Assembly (NCBI GenBank): GCA_001513505.1
Contig: LFTM01000027.1
Span: 1-5,555 of the forward strand
Source: Clostridiales bacterium DTU092
GTDB lineage: Bacteria; Bacillota; Clostridia; Caldicoprobacterales; Caldicoprobacteraceae
Reading direction: 5' to 3'
DNA: 5,555 bases
The stretch's first letter is position 1. Each line of letters starts with the position of its first letter. This document shows positions 1 to 5,326 of this stretch, one piece after another. The notes beneath the pieces are model-generated. The model had not been told where the DNA came from and searched no databases. It saw only the letters and a program-made list of their open reading frames with translations. The position numbers and the translations under genes were made by a program.

Positions 1-64
1 GGCCTACAGGATTCGTAAGAGAACCAGTCATATTACAATTGTACTGGACGAAATCAATAAGTAA
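1..64 (+). CDS. rplV: 50S ribosomal protein L22, C-terminal end (partial)
   Basis: Only the last 20 codons and the TAA stop are present; the reading frame starts at base 2 and the gene continues to the left of the window. The visible peptide contains AYRIRKRTSHITIVLDE, the conserved end of bacterial L22 (uL22). In the family this forms the strand that follows the long beta-hairpin lining the peptide exit tunnel. L22 binds 23S rRNA early in 50S assembly. The gene lies directly before rpsC, as in the standard S10 operon. Its stop codon overlaps the ribosome binding site of rpsC. The hairpin, where macrolide-resistance changes occur in this family, lies outside the window and cannot be judged. 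Confidence 0.93.
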   Translation, partial: AYRIRKRTSHITIVLDEINK

Positions 65-70
65 GGAGGG
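62..70 (+). promoter_or_regulatory. Ribosome binding site of rpsC fused to the rplV stop codon
   Basis: TAAGGAGGG holds the rplV stop TAA at 62-64 and the Shine-Dalgarno core AAGGAGG at 63-69. The core lies 9 bases before the GTG start of rpsC at 79. A ribosome ending L22 would stop on top of this site, which suggests coupled translation (inference). Confidence 0.85.
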
Positions 71-78
71 ATAGGCTC

Positions 79-756
79 GTGGGACAGAAAGTACATCCCC
101 ATGGATTAAGAGTTGGCGTAATTAAAGACTGGGATGCAAAGTGGTTTGCCAATAAAAGAGATTTTCCGGATCTTCTTGTTGAAGATGTAAAGATAAGGGA
201 TATGATTAAGAAAAAATTATTCAACGCCGGTATTTCCAGAATTCAAATTGAACGAGCTGCAAACAGGATTAAGCTGAATATTCATACTGCTAAACCCGGA
301 ATTGTAATTGGTAAAGGCGGAGCTGGTATTGAAGCGTTGAAACAGAGCCTGGAGAAGTTTACAAATAAAACGGTTGTTATCAATATTATAGAGATCAAGG
401 CTCCGGATCTTGACGCACAGTTGGTAGCCGAGAACATCGCCGCTCAGCTGGAAAGAAGGATTTCTTTCAGGCGTGCCATGAAACAGGCAATATCCAGAAC
501 TATGAAAGCAGGGGCTCAAGGTATCAAAACCATGGTGTCCGGAAGACTAGGCGGTGCTGAAATTGCCAGAAGTGAAGGATACAATGAGGGTACAATACCG
601 TTGCAGACTCTGCGGGCCGATATTGATTATGGGTTTGCTGAAGCTCATACCACTTATGGGCGTATCGGAGTGAAGGTATGGATATACAAAGGCGAAGTTC
701 TCCCCAAGAAGGAACTACCAAAAGCAGAAGGGGGAAGTTCAAATGTTAATGCCTAA
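79..756 (+). CDS. rpsC: 30S ribosomal protein S3
   Basis: S3 (uS3) sits in the head of the 30S subunit at the mRNA entry channel. The 225-residue product is full length for the family. It begins MGQKVHPHGLRVG, the typical S3 start. A type II KH domain carries the GKGG loop at residues 78-81. The basic stretch ERRISFRRAMK (125-135) includes R131, R132 and K135; the matching E. coli residues have been linked to the mRNA helicase activity of the ribosome. The C-terminal domain has the S3 signature GAQGIKTMVSGRLGG (145-159). GTG at 79 is chosen because it gives the conserved N-terminus and has AAGGAGG 9 bases upstream. The 3' end overlaps rplP by 14 bases in another frame. The tail after about residue 210 is variable in the family and nothing in it looks odd. 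Confidence 0.98.
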   Translation: MGQKVHPHGLRVGVIKDWDAKWFANKRDFPDLLVEDVKIRDMIKKKLFNAGISRIQIERAANRIKLNIHTAKPGIVIGKGGAGIEALKQSLEKFTNKTVVINIIEIKAPDLDAQLVAENIAAQLERRISFRRAMKQAISRTMKAGAQGIKTMVSGRLGGAEIARSEGYNEGTIPLQTLRADIDYGFAEAHTTYGRIGVKVWIYKGEVLPKKELPKAEGGSSNVNA

Positions 757-1177
757 GAGAGTTAAATATAGAAGAGTACAGCGTGGAAGAATGAAAGGAA
801 AGGCCAATAAGGGTAATTACATCGCATACGGCGAATATGGATTGCAGGCATTGGAGCCAGGTTGGATAACCAGCAATCAGATTGAGGCTGCCCGTGTTGC
901 CCTGACCCGATACATGAGAAGGGGCGGAAAGGTCTGGGTTAAGATTTTTCCTCACAAACCGGTTACCAAAAAGCCGGCTGAAGTCCGGATGGGTAGCGGT
1001 AAAGGTTCTCCCGAGTATTGGGTGGCAGTGGTAAAACCCGGACGCATCATGTTTGAAGTAGCCGGGGTCCCGGAAGAAGTTGCCCGAGAAGCATTGCGAT
1101 TGGCCAGACATAAACTGCCTATAAAATGCAAGTTTGTAAAAAGAGAAGAATTGGGTGGTGAAGTAGATGAAGGCTAG
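743..1177 (+). CDS. rplP: 50S ribosomal protein L16
   Basis: L16 (uL16) is a late-assembling 50S protein near the peptidyl-transferase centre and the A-site tRNA elbow. The 144-residue product is full length. The start MLMPKRVKYRRVQRGR is typical; ATG at 743 is preferred to the in-frame ATG at 749 because Gram-positive L16 proteins usually carry the extra two residues. Further landmarks are GGKVWVKIFPHKP (61-73), the loop VRMGSGKGSPEYW (81-93) that reaches toward the catalytic centre, and VKPGRIMFEVAGV (97-109). The start lies within the end of rpsC, with a purine-rich GAAGGGGGAAG stretch just upstream as its ribosome binding site, so translation is probably coupled to S3. The 3' end overlaps rpmC by 11 bases. 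Confidence 0.98.
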   Translation: MLMPKRVKYRRVQRGRMKGKANKGNYIAYGEYGLQALEPGWITSNQIEAARVALTRYMRRGGKVWVKIFPHKPVTKKPAEVRMGSGKGSPEYWVAVVKPGRIMFEVAGVPEEVAREALRLARHKLPIKCKFVKREELGGEVDEG

Positions 1178-1370
1178 TAAGTACAGAGATATGACTAATG
1201 AGGAATTGAATGATGAGTTAATTGAATTGAAAGGTGAACTGTTCAATCTTCGATTTCAACTAGCTACCGGCCAGTTAGAAAACCCAATGAGGATCCGGGA
1301 AGTCAAAAGGGATATAGCTCGTGTTAAGACAATTTTGCGTGAACGGGAGCTGAAAGCTGCCGATATGTAA
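1167..1370 (+). CDS. rpmC: 50S ribosomal protein L29
   Basis: L29 (uL29) is a small two-helix protein close to the exit of the peptide tunnel, next to L23, where nascent-chain factors such as SRP and trigger factor dock in known ribosomes. The 67-residue product has the family pattern: an N-terminal helix with LNDELIELKGELFNLRFQ (14-31), the conserved turn LATGQLENP (32-40), and a basic second helix with REVKRDIARVKTILRER (44-60). ATG at 1167 lies inside the end of rplP. Its ribosome binding site, GGGTGGTG at 1153-1160, is weaker than the others in the window, which fits dependence on coupling to L16 translation (inference). The stop is followed by a 49-base gap, the longest in the window. 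Confidence 0.97.
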   Translation: MKASKYRDMTNEELNDELIELKGELFNLRFQLATGQLENPMRIREVKRDIARVKTILRERELKAADM

Positions 1371-1419
1371 AATAAATAAAGGTTGCTTTCATTGTAAAAC
1401 GAGAAGGGAGGAACGATGA
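1371..1419 (+). other. Intergenic spacer between rpmC and rpsQ
   Basis: This 49-base A-rich spacer is the longest gene-free stretch here. It contains a good Shine-Dalgarno site for rpsQ (AGGGAGG at 1405-1411). I see no GC-rich hairpin followed by a T run, so no intrinsic terminator. A TTGCTT at about 1383 has no TATAAT-like partner at the right distance, so no promoter is supported. Confidence 0.6.
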
Positions 1420-1683
1420 GTGGCCCAGAAGGTTCGTGGAAGAAGAAAGGTGCGAGTTGGGACTGTTGTGAGTGATAAGATGGATAAGACAGTAGTTGTG
1501 GCCGTTGAAACCTTGGTTAAGCATAAACTATATGGCAAATTTGTAAAACGTACCAAGAAATTTAAAGCTCATGACGAAAATAACGAATGTCGCATTGGCG
1601 ATAAGGTAAGAATTATGGAAACACGGCCGCTTAGCAAGGATAAACGGTGGAGAGTGGTCGAAATAGTCGAGAAAGCTCAATAG
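1420..1683 (+). CDS. rpsQ: 30S ribosomal protein S17
   Basis: S17 (uS17) is an OB-fold primary binder of 16S rRNA in the 30S body, needed early in assembly. The 87-residue product matches the family length. Conserved blocks are RGRRKVRVGTVVSDKMDKT (6-24), VKHKLYGKFVKRTKKFKAHD (33-52), and GDKVRIMETRPLSKDKRW (60-77), which contains the S17 signature. GTG at 1420 is chosen because it gives the expected MAQKVRGRRK start and has AGGGAGG 8 bases upstream. A nearer ATG at 1416 is out of frame and ends after 19 codons. This is the last gene of the S10 part; rplN follows after 37 bases with no clear promoter or terminator. Confidence 0.98.
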   Translation: MAQKVRGRRKVRVGTVVSDKMDKTVVVAVETLVKHKLYGKFVKRTKKFKAHDENNECRIGDKVRIMETRPLSKDKRWRVVEIVEKAQ

Positions 1684-1702
1684 TTCAATTATATATGCAT
1701 AA

Positions 1703-1713
1703 AGGGAGGAGGG
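1703..1713 (+). promoter_or_regulatory. Extended ribosome binding site of rplN
   Basis: The run AGGGAGGAGGG gives two overlapping Shine-Dalgarno registers ahead of ATG 1721. It lies in the 37-base spacer at 1684-1720, where the S10 and spc operons are joined. The upstream part of the spacer is AT-rich (ATATATGCATAAA) but has no matching -35 box, so only the ribosome binding site is called. Confidence 0.75.
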
Positions 1714-1720
1714 AACAAAG

Positions 1721-2089
1721 ATGGTGCAGCAACAAACCCGCCTGAAAGTAGCTGATAACACCGGAGCAAAAGAAATTATGTGCATCAGGGTGTTAGGGGG
1801 TTCAATGCGAAAATACGGAAATATTGGGGATGTCATTGTAGCATCTGTTAAAAATGCAGCGCCCGGCGGCGTTGTTAAGAAAGGCGATATAGTTAAGGCT
1901 GTTATTGTTCGCACAAAGAAGGGTGTAAAAAGACCTGATGGTTCTTATATAAAATTCGACGATAACGCAGCTGTTATTATAAACGAGGCGAAGCAACCCA
2001 GGGGAACCCGAATCTTTGGTCCTGTAGCCAGGGAATTGAGGGAAAAAGACTACATGAGGATCGTGTCCCTTGCCCCTGAGGTATTATAG
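1721..2089 (+). CDS. rplN: 50S ribosomal protein L14
   Basis: L14 (uL14) is a five-stranded beta-barrel on the interface side of the 50S subunit. It takes part in inter-subunit bridges with 16S rRNA, and in the family it is the docking site of the silencing factor RsfS. The 122-residue product is exactly the usual length. Conserved blocks are RLKVADNTGAKEIMCIRVLGG (7-27), KKGDIVKAVIVRTKKG (53-68), RPDGSYIKFDDNAAVIIN (71-88) and GTRIFGPVARELR (95-107). The ATG at 1721 has a strong GGGAGGAGGG site upstream. It is the first gene of the spc part, as in most bacteria. rplX follows after 17 bases. Confidence 0.98.
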   Translation: MVQQQTRLKVADNTGAKEIMCIRVLGGSMRKYGNIGDVIVASVKNAAPGGVVKKGDIVKAVIVRTKKGVKRPDGSYIKFDDNAAVIINEAKQPRGTRIFGPVARELREKDYMRIVSLAPEVL

Positions 2090-2091
2090 GT

Positions 2092-2098
2092 AAGGAGG
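2092..2098 (+). promoter_or_regulatory. Ribosome binding site of rplX that decides its start
   Basis: AAGGAGG lies 8 bases before ATG 2107. Its last G is also the first base of a GTG at 2098-2100 in the rplX frame. A longest-frame call would begin there, inside the Shine-Dalgarno core, where initiation is not plausible. The site therefore supports 2107 as the start. Confidence 0.88.
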
Positions 2099-2106
2099 TG
2101 GCTGAA

Positions 2107-2439
2107 ATGGCGGTTCGGAGAAAACTCCATGTGCGAAGAGGCGATACTGTAGAGGTTATATCCGGAAAAGACAGGAATGTTCGCGGCAAAGTTATTGCAG
2201 CGTTTCCTAAGGAAGGAAAAGTACTCGTTGAGAATGTAAATATGGTTTCCGTTCACCAAAGGCCGCGTGGAATGGATCAGCCAGGAGGAATAATTCGCAG
2301 AGAAGCGCCCATCTATGCCAGCAAAGTTATGTTGGTTTGCAATAAATGCAACGAAAGGACACGCGTCGGCCGAAAAATATTGGAAGATGGGAAAAAAGTT
2401 AGAGTATGCAAAAAATGCGGTGAGACTTTTAATGACTAG
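2107..2439 (+). CDS. rplX: 50S ribosomal protein L24 with zinc-ribbon cysteines
   Basis: L24 (uL24) starts 50S assembly by binding the 5' end of 23S rRNA and lies near the exit tunnel rim. From ATG 2107 the product has 110 residues, close to the family norm. A KOW motif covers about residues 9-36 (HVRRGDTVEVISGKDRNVRG at 9-28). It is followed by NVNMVSVHQRP (44-54) and GGIIRREAPI (60-69). The C-terminal part has two CxxC pairs, Cys78/Cys81 and Cys101/Cys104, around RTRVGRKILEDGKKVRV. This is the layout of a four-cysteine zinc ribbon, absent from E. coli-type L24. Zinc binding is inferred from spacing only. The upstream in-frame GTG at 2098 is rejected because it lies in the Shine-Dalgarno site. 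Confidence 0.97.
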   Translation: MAVRRKLHVRRGDTVEVISGKDRNVRGKVIAAFPKEGKVLVENVNMVSVHQRPRGMDQPGGIIRREAPIYASKVMLVCNKCNERTRVGRKILEDGKKVRVCKKCGETFND

Positions 2440-2463
2440 CTTTTGTGAAGGGAGGGAAGTGTC

Positions 2464-3009
2464 ATGCCACGATTAAAGGAATTATATAATGAATCCGTTG
2501 TTCCAGCCATGATGGAGAAGTTCGGATATAAAAATTCAATGGAAGTACCTAAGCTAAATAAGGTAGTCATTAATATGGGTGTAGGAGATGCAAAGGAGAA
2601 TCCCAGGTTTTTAGAAGCTGCTATGGAGGATTTGGCGGCTATTACCGGACAAAAACCCGTAGTCACCACAGCAAAAAAATCAGTAGCATCATTTAAGCTG
2701 AGAGCTGGTATGAAAATAGGAACCAAGGTTACGCTGCGCGGAGATCGGATGTACGAATTTTTGGATCGCCTATTTAATGCTGCTCTCCCACGGGTTCGAG
2801 ATTTCCGGGGAACATCTCCAAACTCATTTGATGGACGTGGCAATTATGCACTGGGCATAAGAGAACAGTTAATATTTCCGGAAATAAACTATGATAAGGT
2901 TGAAAAGGTAAGAGGTATGGACGTTATAATAGTTACAACCGCAAAGACTGACGAAGAAGCGAAAGAATTACTGGCATTGCTAGGAATGCCGTTTGCAAAA
3001 CAGGAGTAA
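2464..3009 (+). CDS. rplE: 50S ribosomal protein L5
   Basis: L5 (uL5) binds 5S rRNA together with L18 in the central protuberance and contacts the P-site tRNA and the 30S head through bridge B1b. The product has 181 residues, normal for the family (about 179-181). Conserved blocks are MPRLKELYNESVVP (1-14), LNKVVINMGVGDA (31-43, the L5 signature), TGQKPVVTTAKKSVASFKLR (61-80), and the RDFRGTSPNSFDGRGNYALG loop (112-131). ATG 2464 has AAGGGAGGG upstream and gives the standard N-terminus. The stop TAA at 3007-3009 is fused to the Shine-Dalgarno site of rpsZ. In E. coli, S8 represses the spc operon by binding mRNA at the start of rplE; I cannot see a comparable structure here with confidence. 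Confidence 0.98.
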   Translation: MPRLKELYNESVVPAMMEKFGYKNSMEVPKLNKVVINMGVGDAKENPRFLEAAMEDLAAITGQKPVVTTAKKSVASFKLRAGMKIGTKVTLRGDRMYEFLDRLFNAALPRVRDFRGTSPNSFDGRGNYALGIREQLIFPEINYDKVEKVRGMDVIIVTTAKTDEEAKELLALLGMPFAKQE

Positions 3010-3014
3010 GGAGG
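3007..3014 (+). promoter_or_regulatory. Ribosome binding site of rpsZ fused to the rplE stop codon
   Basis: TAAGGAGG combines the rplE stop (3007-3009) with AAGGAGG at 3008-3014, which lies 8 bases before GTG 3023. It decides the rpsZ start and rules out the longer in-frame extension into rplE at 2993, which would add ten residues not found in S14. Confidence 0.87.
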
Positions 3015-3022
3015 GGAAGTGT

Positions 3023-3208
3023 GTGGCAAAAAAGTCAATGATTGCTAAGCAACGCCGCAAACCCAAGTATTCAACCAGAGCTTACAATCGCTGCCGTTTG
3101 TGCGGACGTCCTCACGCATACTTGAGAAAATTCGGGGTATGTCGTATATGTTTCAGAGAATTGGCATATAAAGGTCAGATCCCTGGCGTGAAGAAGGCAA
3201 GCTGGTAA
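3023..3208 (+). CDS. rpsZ: 30S ribosomal protein S14, zinc-binding type (type Z)
   Basis: S14 (uS14) is a late-assembling protein of the 30S head, in contact with S3 and S10. From GTG 3023 the product has 61 residues, exactly the length of the short zinc type; the zinc-free type has about 89-101. Landmarks are MAKKSMIAKQRRKPKYSTR (1-19), the zinc ligands Cys24, Cys27, Cys40 and Cys43 within RCRLCGRP and VCRICFRE, and the invariant end GQIPGVKKASW (51-61). All four cysteines are present, so zinc binding is expected. Bacillus relatives may carry a second, zinc-free S14 elsewhere that is induced by zinc shortage; this window does not show whether one exists. An overlapping GTG at 3021 is out of frame. 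Confidence 0.97.
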   Translation: MAKKSMIAKQRRKPKYSTRAYNRCRLCGRPHAYLRKFGVCRICFRELAYKGQIPGVKKASW

Positions 3209-3237
3209 GCCGGACAGACAGGAAGGAGGTAAAATAT

Positions 3238-3633
3238 ATGGTGACCGATCCAATTGCTGATATGCTTACACGTATTCGCAATGCTTTGATTGTGAAACAT
3301 GAAACGGTTGAAATTCCTGCATCTAATATGAAAAGAGCAATTGCAAAGATATTGCTCCAGGAAGGTTATATAAAAGGTTTTACCGAGATCGATGATGGCA
3401 AGCAGGGTATTATAAGGATAGTTTTGAAATATGGTCCTAATGGTCAGCGGGTTATAACCGGGCTAAAAAGGATAAGCAAACCCGGTTTGAGAGTATATGC
3501 TAAGAAGGATCAGATTCCCAAGGTTTTGGGAGGATTGGGTATTGCAATCATTTCTACATCCAGAGGAGTTATGACCGACAAGATGGCGAGAGAGGAAGGA
3601 CTGGGTGGCGAAGTGCTCTGTTATATCTGGTAA
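3238..3633 (+). CDS. rpsH: 30S ribosomal protein S8
   Basis: S8 (uS8) is a primary binder of helix 21 of 16S rRNA and organises the 30S central domain. The 131-residue product is full length. Landmarks are TDPIADMLTRIRNA (3-16), VEIPASNMKRAIAKIL (24-39), GLKRISKPGLRVY (75-87), LGGLGIAIISTSRGVMTD (97-114), whose STS loop contacts rRNA in known structures, and the end GLGGEVLCYIW (121-131). ATG 3238 has AAGGAGGT at 3223-3230 with normal spacing. In E. coli S8 is also the spc operon repressor; whether that applies here cannot be told from the sequence. The gaps are 29 bases before and 33 bases after. Confidence 0.98.
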   Translation: MVTDPIADMLTRIRNALIVKHETVEIPASNMKRAIAKILLQEGYIKGFTEIDDGKQGIIRIVLKYGPNGQRVITGLKRISKPGLRVYAKKDQIPKVLGGLGIAIISTSRGVMTDKMAREEGLGGEVLCYIW

Positions 3634-3650
3634 TTATACTTTAGCAAATT

Positions 3651-3656
3651 GGAGGT
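3651..3656 (+). promoter_or_regulatory. Ribosome binding site of rplF that decides its start
   Basis: GGAGGT precedes ATG 3667 with 11 bases between the GGAGG core (3651-3655) and the start, slightly longer than at its neighbours. An in-frame TTG at 3649 overlaps this core and would add six residues not seen in L6, so it is not the start. Confidence 0.8.
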
Positions 3657-3666
3657 GTGCAGCAAG

Positions 3667-4206
3667 ATGTCTAGGATAGGCAAGCGTCCTGTGGCTATTC
3701 CGGCTGGCGTTACCATTAACGTTAGTGACGACAATCTGGTTACGGTAAAAGGCCCAAAAGGACAACTAAGCCAACAAATTCATAAGAACATCAAAGTCTT
3801 GGTTGATGACAATGAGGTAAGGGTGGAACGTCCTGCTGACGATAAATTTAATAAGTCCCTCCATGGTTTGAGCCGGACATTAATCTATAACATGGTAGAA
3901 GGTGTAACCAAAGGCTTCCAAAAGAATCTGGAACTTGTCGGAGTTGGATACAGGGCTCAAAAACAGGGGAATAAACTTGTATTGACAGTAGGATACTCCC
4001 ATCCGGTTGAGATAAATGAAGAAGCTGGTGTAGAATTTGAAGTACCAGCACCGAACAGGATTATTGTCAAAGGAATTGATAAGCAAAAGGTAGGCGCTTT
4101 GGCTTCCAAAATAAGAAGCGTAAGGCCGCCGGAGCCATATAAAGGCAAAGGAATTAAATACGAAAACGAACGAATCCTGCGTAAAGTAGGAAAGGCCGGC
4201 AACTGA
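3667..4206 (+). CDS. rplF: 50S ribosomal protein L6
   Basis: L6 (uL6) lies at the base of the L7/L12 stalk and contacts the sarcin-ricin loop region of 23S rRNA, near the GTPase factor site. From ATG 3667 the product has 179 residues, the usual length. It is a duplicated-fold protein: a first domain at about residues 1-82, with MSRIGKRPVAIPAG at the start and TVKGPKGQL (26-34), and a second at about 83-179, with the conserved LVGVGYRA (90-97), LTVGYSHPV (106-114) and RPPEPYKGKGIKY (153-165). The ending GKAGN is normal. TGA is followed at once by an in-frame TAG (4207-4209), a tandem stop. The start at 3649 is rejected because it lies inside the Shine-Dalgarno site. Confidence 0.98.
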   Translation: MSRIGKRPVAIPAGVTINVSDDNLVTVKGPKGQLSQQIHKNIKVLVDDNEVRVERPADDKFNKSLHGLSRTLIYNMVEGVTKGFQKNLELVGVGYRAQKQGNKLVLTVGYSHPVEINEEAGVEFEVPAPNRIIVKGIDKQKVGALASKIRSVRPPEPYKGKGIKYENERILRKVGKAGN

Positions 4207-4227
4207 TAGGGGAAGGAGTGAAACAGG

Positions 4228-4596
4228 GTGATTAAAACCGTGGATAGAAATGTTGCAAGGAAAGTTCGGCATAAGCGCTTAAGAAAGAAGATTTCAGGCA
4301 CGGAAATCAGGCCTCGGTTAAACGTGTATAAAAGCTTAAAGCACACTTATGTACAGATAATAAATGATGAAATAGGGCATACCCTGGTATCAGCTTCCAC
4401 CCTTGACCCGGAGCTGAGGGACAAAATAAGCGGCAAAACAAAGAAGGAGGCTGCCAGGATGGTTGGAGAACTAGCAGCCAAACGGGCTTTGGAAAAAGGG
4501 ATAAAGACCGTGGTTTTTGACCGGGGAGGCTATATTTATCATGGAAGAGTGCAGGAAGTAGCGGCTGGAGCGCGAGAAGCCGGACTGGAGTTTTAA
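4228..4596 (+). CDS. rplR: 50S ribosomal protein L18
   Basis: L18 (uL18) binds 5S rRNA with L5 and anchors it in the central protuberance. The product has 122 residues, normal for bacteria. The N-terminus is a basic tail, with RNVARKVRHKRLRKKI at 7-22. The globular domain has RPRLNVYKSLKHTYVQII (28-45), the helix KKEAARMVGELAAKRA (72-87) and the signature VVFDRGGYIYHGRV (95-108). GTG at 4228 is the start: AAGGAG at 4213-4218 lies 9 bases upstream and the resulting N-terminus fits the family. Its stop TAA overlaps the ribosome binding site of rpsE. Confidence 0.97.
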   Translation: MIKTVDRNVARKVRHKRLRKKISGTEIRPRLNVYKSLKHTYVQIINDEIGHTLVSASTLDPELRDKISGKTKKEAARMVGELAAKRALEKGIKTVVFDRGGYIYHGRVQEVAAGAREAGLEF

Positions 4597-4602
4597 AGGA
4601 GG
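4594..4602 (+). promoter_or_regulatory. Ribosome binding site of rpsE fused to the rplR stop codon
   Basis: TAAAGGAGG holds the rplR stop at 4594-4596 and AAGGAGG at 4596-4602. The core lies 7 bases before ATG 4610 but only 3 before an out-of-frame ATG at 4606, which favours 4610 as the true rpsE start. Confidence 0.84.
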
Positions 4603-4609
4603 GTAATGC

Positions 4610-5110
4610 ATGCAGCGAATAGATGCGAGTACATTAGACCTTAAGGAACGGGTTGTAAGTATAAATCGCGTATCTAAGGTAGTAAAAGGGGGTAAAAATT
4701 TCAGGTTCAGCGCCGTAGTTGTAGTTGGCGACGAGAACGGACATGTAGGCGTAGGACTTGGAAAGGCTGTAGAGATTCCCGATGCAATCAGAAAGGGCAT
4801 CGAGAATGCGAAAAAGCAAATGATTAAAGTCCCCATTGTTAACACTACTATTCCTCATGATGTCATTGGCAAATTTGGTTCAGGAAGAGTACTCATGCTA
4901 CCGGCAAGTGAAGGTACGGGAGTTATTGCAGGCGGACCTGCCCGTGCTGTATTGGAGCTTGCTGGAATCCGCGATATTTTGACAAAGTCAATAGGTTCAA
5001 ACAATCCTATTAACATGGTCTATGCTGTAATAGAAGGTCTTTCAAAATTAAAGACCGCTGAGGAAGTAGCCAAACTTCGCGGAAAAAAAGTTGAAGAGAT
5101 CTTAGGTTAA
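4610..5110 (+). CDS. rpsE: 30S ribosomal protein S5
   Basis: S5 (uS5) lies on the solvent side of the 30S subunit near S4 and S8, contributes to decoding fidelity and lines the mRNA entry site. The 166-residue product is full length. The N-terminal double-stranded RNA binding-type domain (about 10-80) includes the loop NRVSKVVKGGKNFRFSA (19-35), the area where spectinomycin-resistance changes map in E. coli; no obvious deletion is seen. Then come VVGDENGHVGVGLGKA (38-53) and IPDAIRKGIENAKKQM (56-71). The C-terminal domain has GSGRVLMLPASEGTGVIAGG (90-109), RAVLELAGI (112-120) and LTKSIGSNNPINMV (124-137). ATG 4610 gives the expected N-terminus. rpmD follows after 15 bases. Confidence 0.98.
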   Translation: MQRIDASTLDLKERVVSINRVSKVVKGGKNFRFSAVVVVGDENGHVGVGLGKAVEIPDAIRKGIENAKKQMIKVPIVNTTIPHDVIGKFGSGRVLMLPASEGTGVIAGGPARAVLELAGIRDILTKSIGSNNPINMVYAVIEGLSKLKTAEEVAKLRGKKVEEILG

Positions 5111-5125
5111 GGGGGTATGTGACTG

Positions 5126-5311
5126 ATGGCCAAATTAAAGGTAACTCAAGTTCGAAGCACTATTGGCTGTAAAGATGACCAAATTGCAACCGTGAAGGCC
5201 CTGGGCTTGAGGAAAATAGGTAGTGAGAAGATCCATGAGGATACCCCAACGATACGCGGAATGATAAAAAAAGTGGAACATCTGGTAAGTGTTGAAGAAA
5301 TAGAGGAGTAG
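5126..5311 (+). CDS. rpmD: 50S ribosomal protein L30
   Basis: L30 (uL30) is a small alpha-beta protein bound to 23S rRNA. Bacteria carry the short form, and the 61 residues here fit it (about 58-61 usual). Landmarks are LKVTQVRSTIGC (4-15) and TVKALGLRKIG (23-33), the usual LGL(R/K) core, followed by TPTIRGMIKKVEHLVSVEE (40-58). ATG 5126 has AGGGGGT at 5110-5116 as its ribosome binding site, just after the rpsE stop. An in-frame ATG-TGA pair at 5117-5122 lies between the two. The position between rpsE and rplO is the standard one and supports the call for this short, less conserved protein. Confidence 0.96.
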   Translation: MAKLKVTQVRSTIGCKDDQIATVKALGLRKIGSEKIHEDTPTIRGMIKKVEHLVSVEEIEE

Positions 5312-5318
5312 AAGGAGG
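5312..5318 (+). promoter_or_regulatory. Ribosome binding site of rplO that decides its start
   Basis: AAGGAGG directly follows the rpmD stop TAG (5309-5311) and lies 8 bases before GTG 5327. The in-frame GTG at 5318 begins with the last G of this core, so it cannot be the start of translation. GTG 5327 gives MKLHELRAPEG, the normal L15 beginning. Confidence 0.87.
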
Positions 5319-5326
5319 TGTATCAG

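Noticed and set aside
746..1246. Long open frame of 166 codons on the - strand opposite rplP and rpmC
   Set aside because: It lies wholly antisense to two certain ribosomal protein genes, its translation resembles no family I know, and long antisense frames are a common by-product of coding sequence composition. The same holds for the - strand frames near 217-519, 1528-1914, 2436-2843, 3880-4346 and 4471-4858.
1416..1475. ATG four bases before the rpsQ GTG, opening a 19-codon frame
   Set aside because: It is out of frame with S17, its peptide shows no recognisable feature, and it sits closer to the Shine-Dalgarno core than is optimal. The GTG at 1420 gives the conserved S17 N-terminus.
1690..1700. 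TATATATGCAT as a possible -10 box for an internal promoter before rplN
   Set aside because: No TTGACA-like element lies about 17 bases upstream, where the sequence is the end of the rpsQ coding region. An AT-rich spacer alone is not enough.
2440..2520. Possible S8 autoregulatory mRNA structure at the start of rplE, as in E. coli
   Set aside because: I could not make out a stem with the conserved S8-binding bulge by eye. The E. coli mechanism is not assumed for this organism. A covariance search for the S8 site would decide.
4606..4644. ATG at 4606 as an alternative rpsE start
   Set aside because: It is out of frame and ends after 12 codons, and it lies only 3 bases from the AAGGAGG core. 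ATG 4610 gives the standard S5 protein.
5117..5122. ATG-TGA start-stop pair just before rpmD and in its frame
   Set aside because: It could act as a minimal upstream open frame, but the AGGGGGT site ends only one base before it, too close for initiation. The same site has normal spacing to ATG 5126. Most likely chance.
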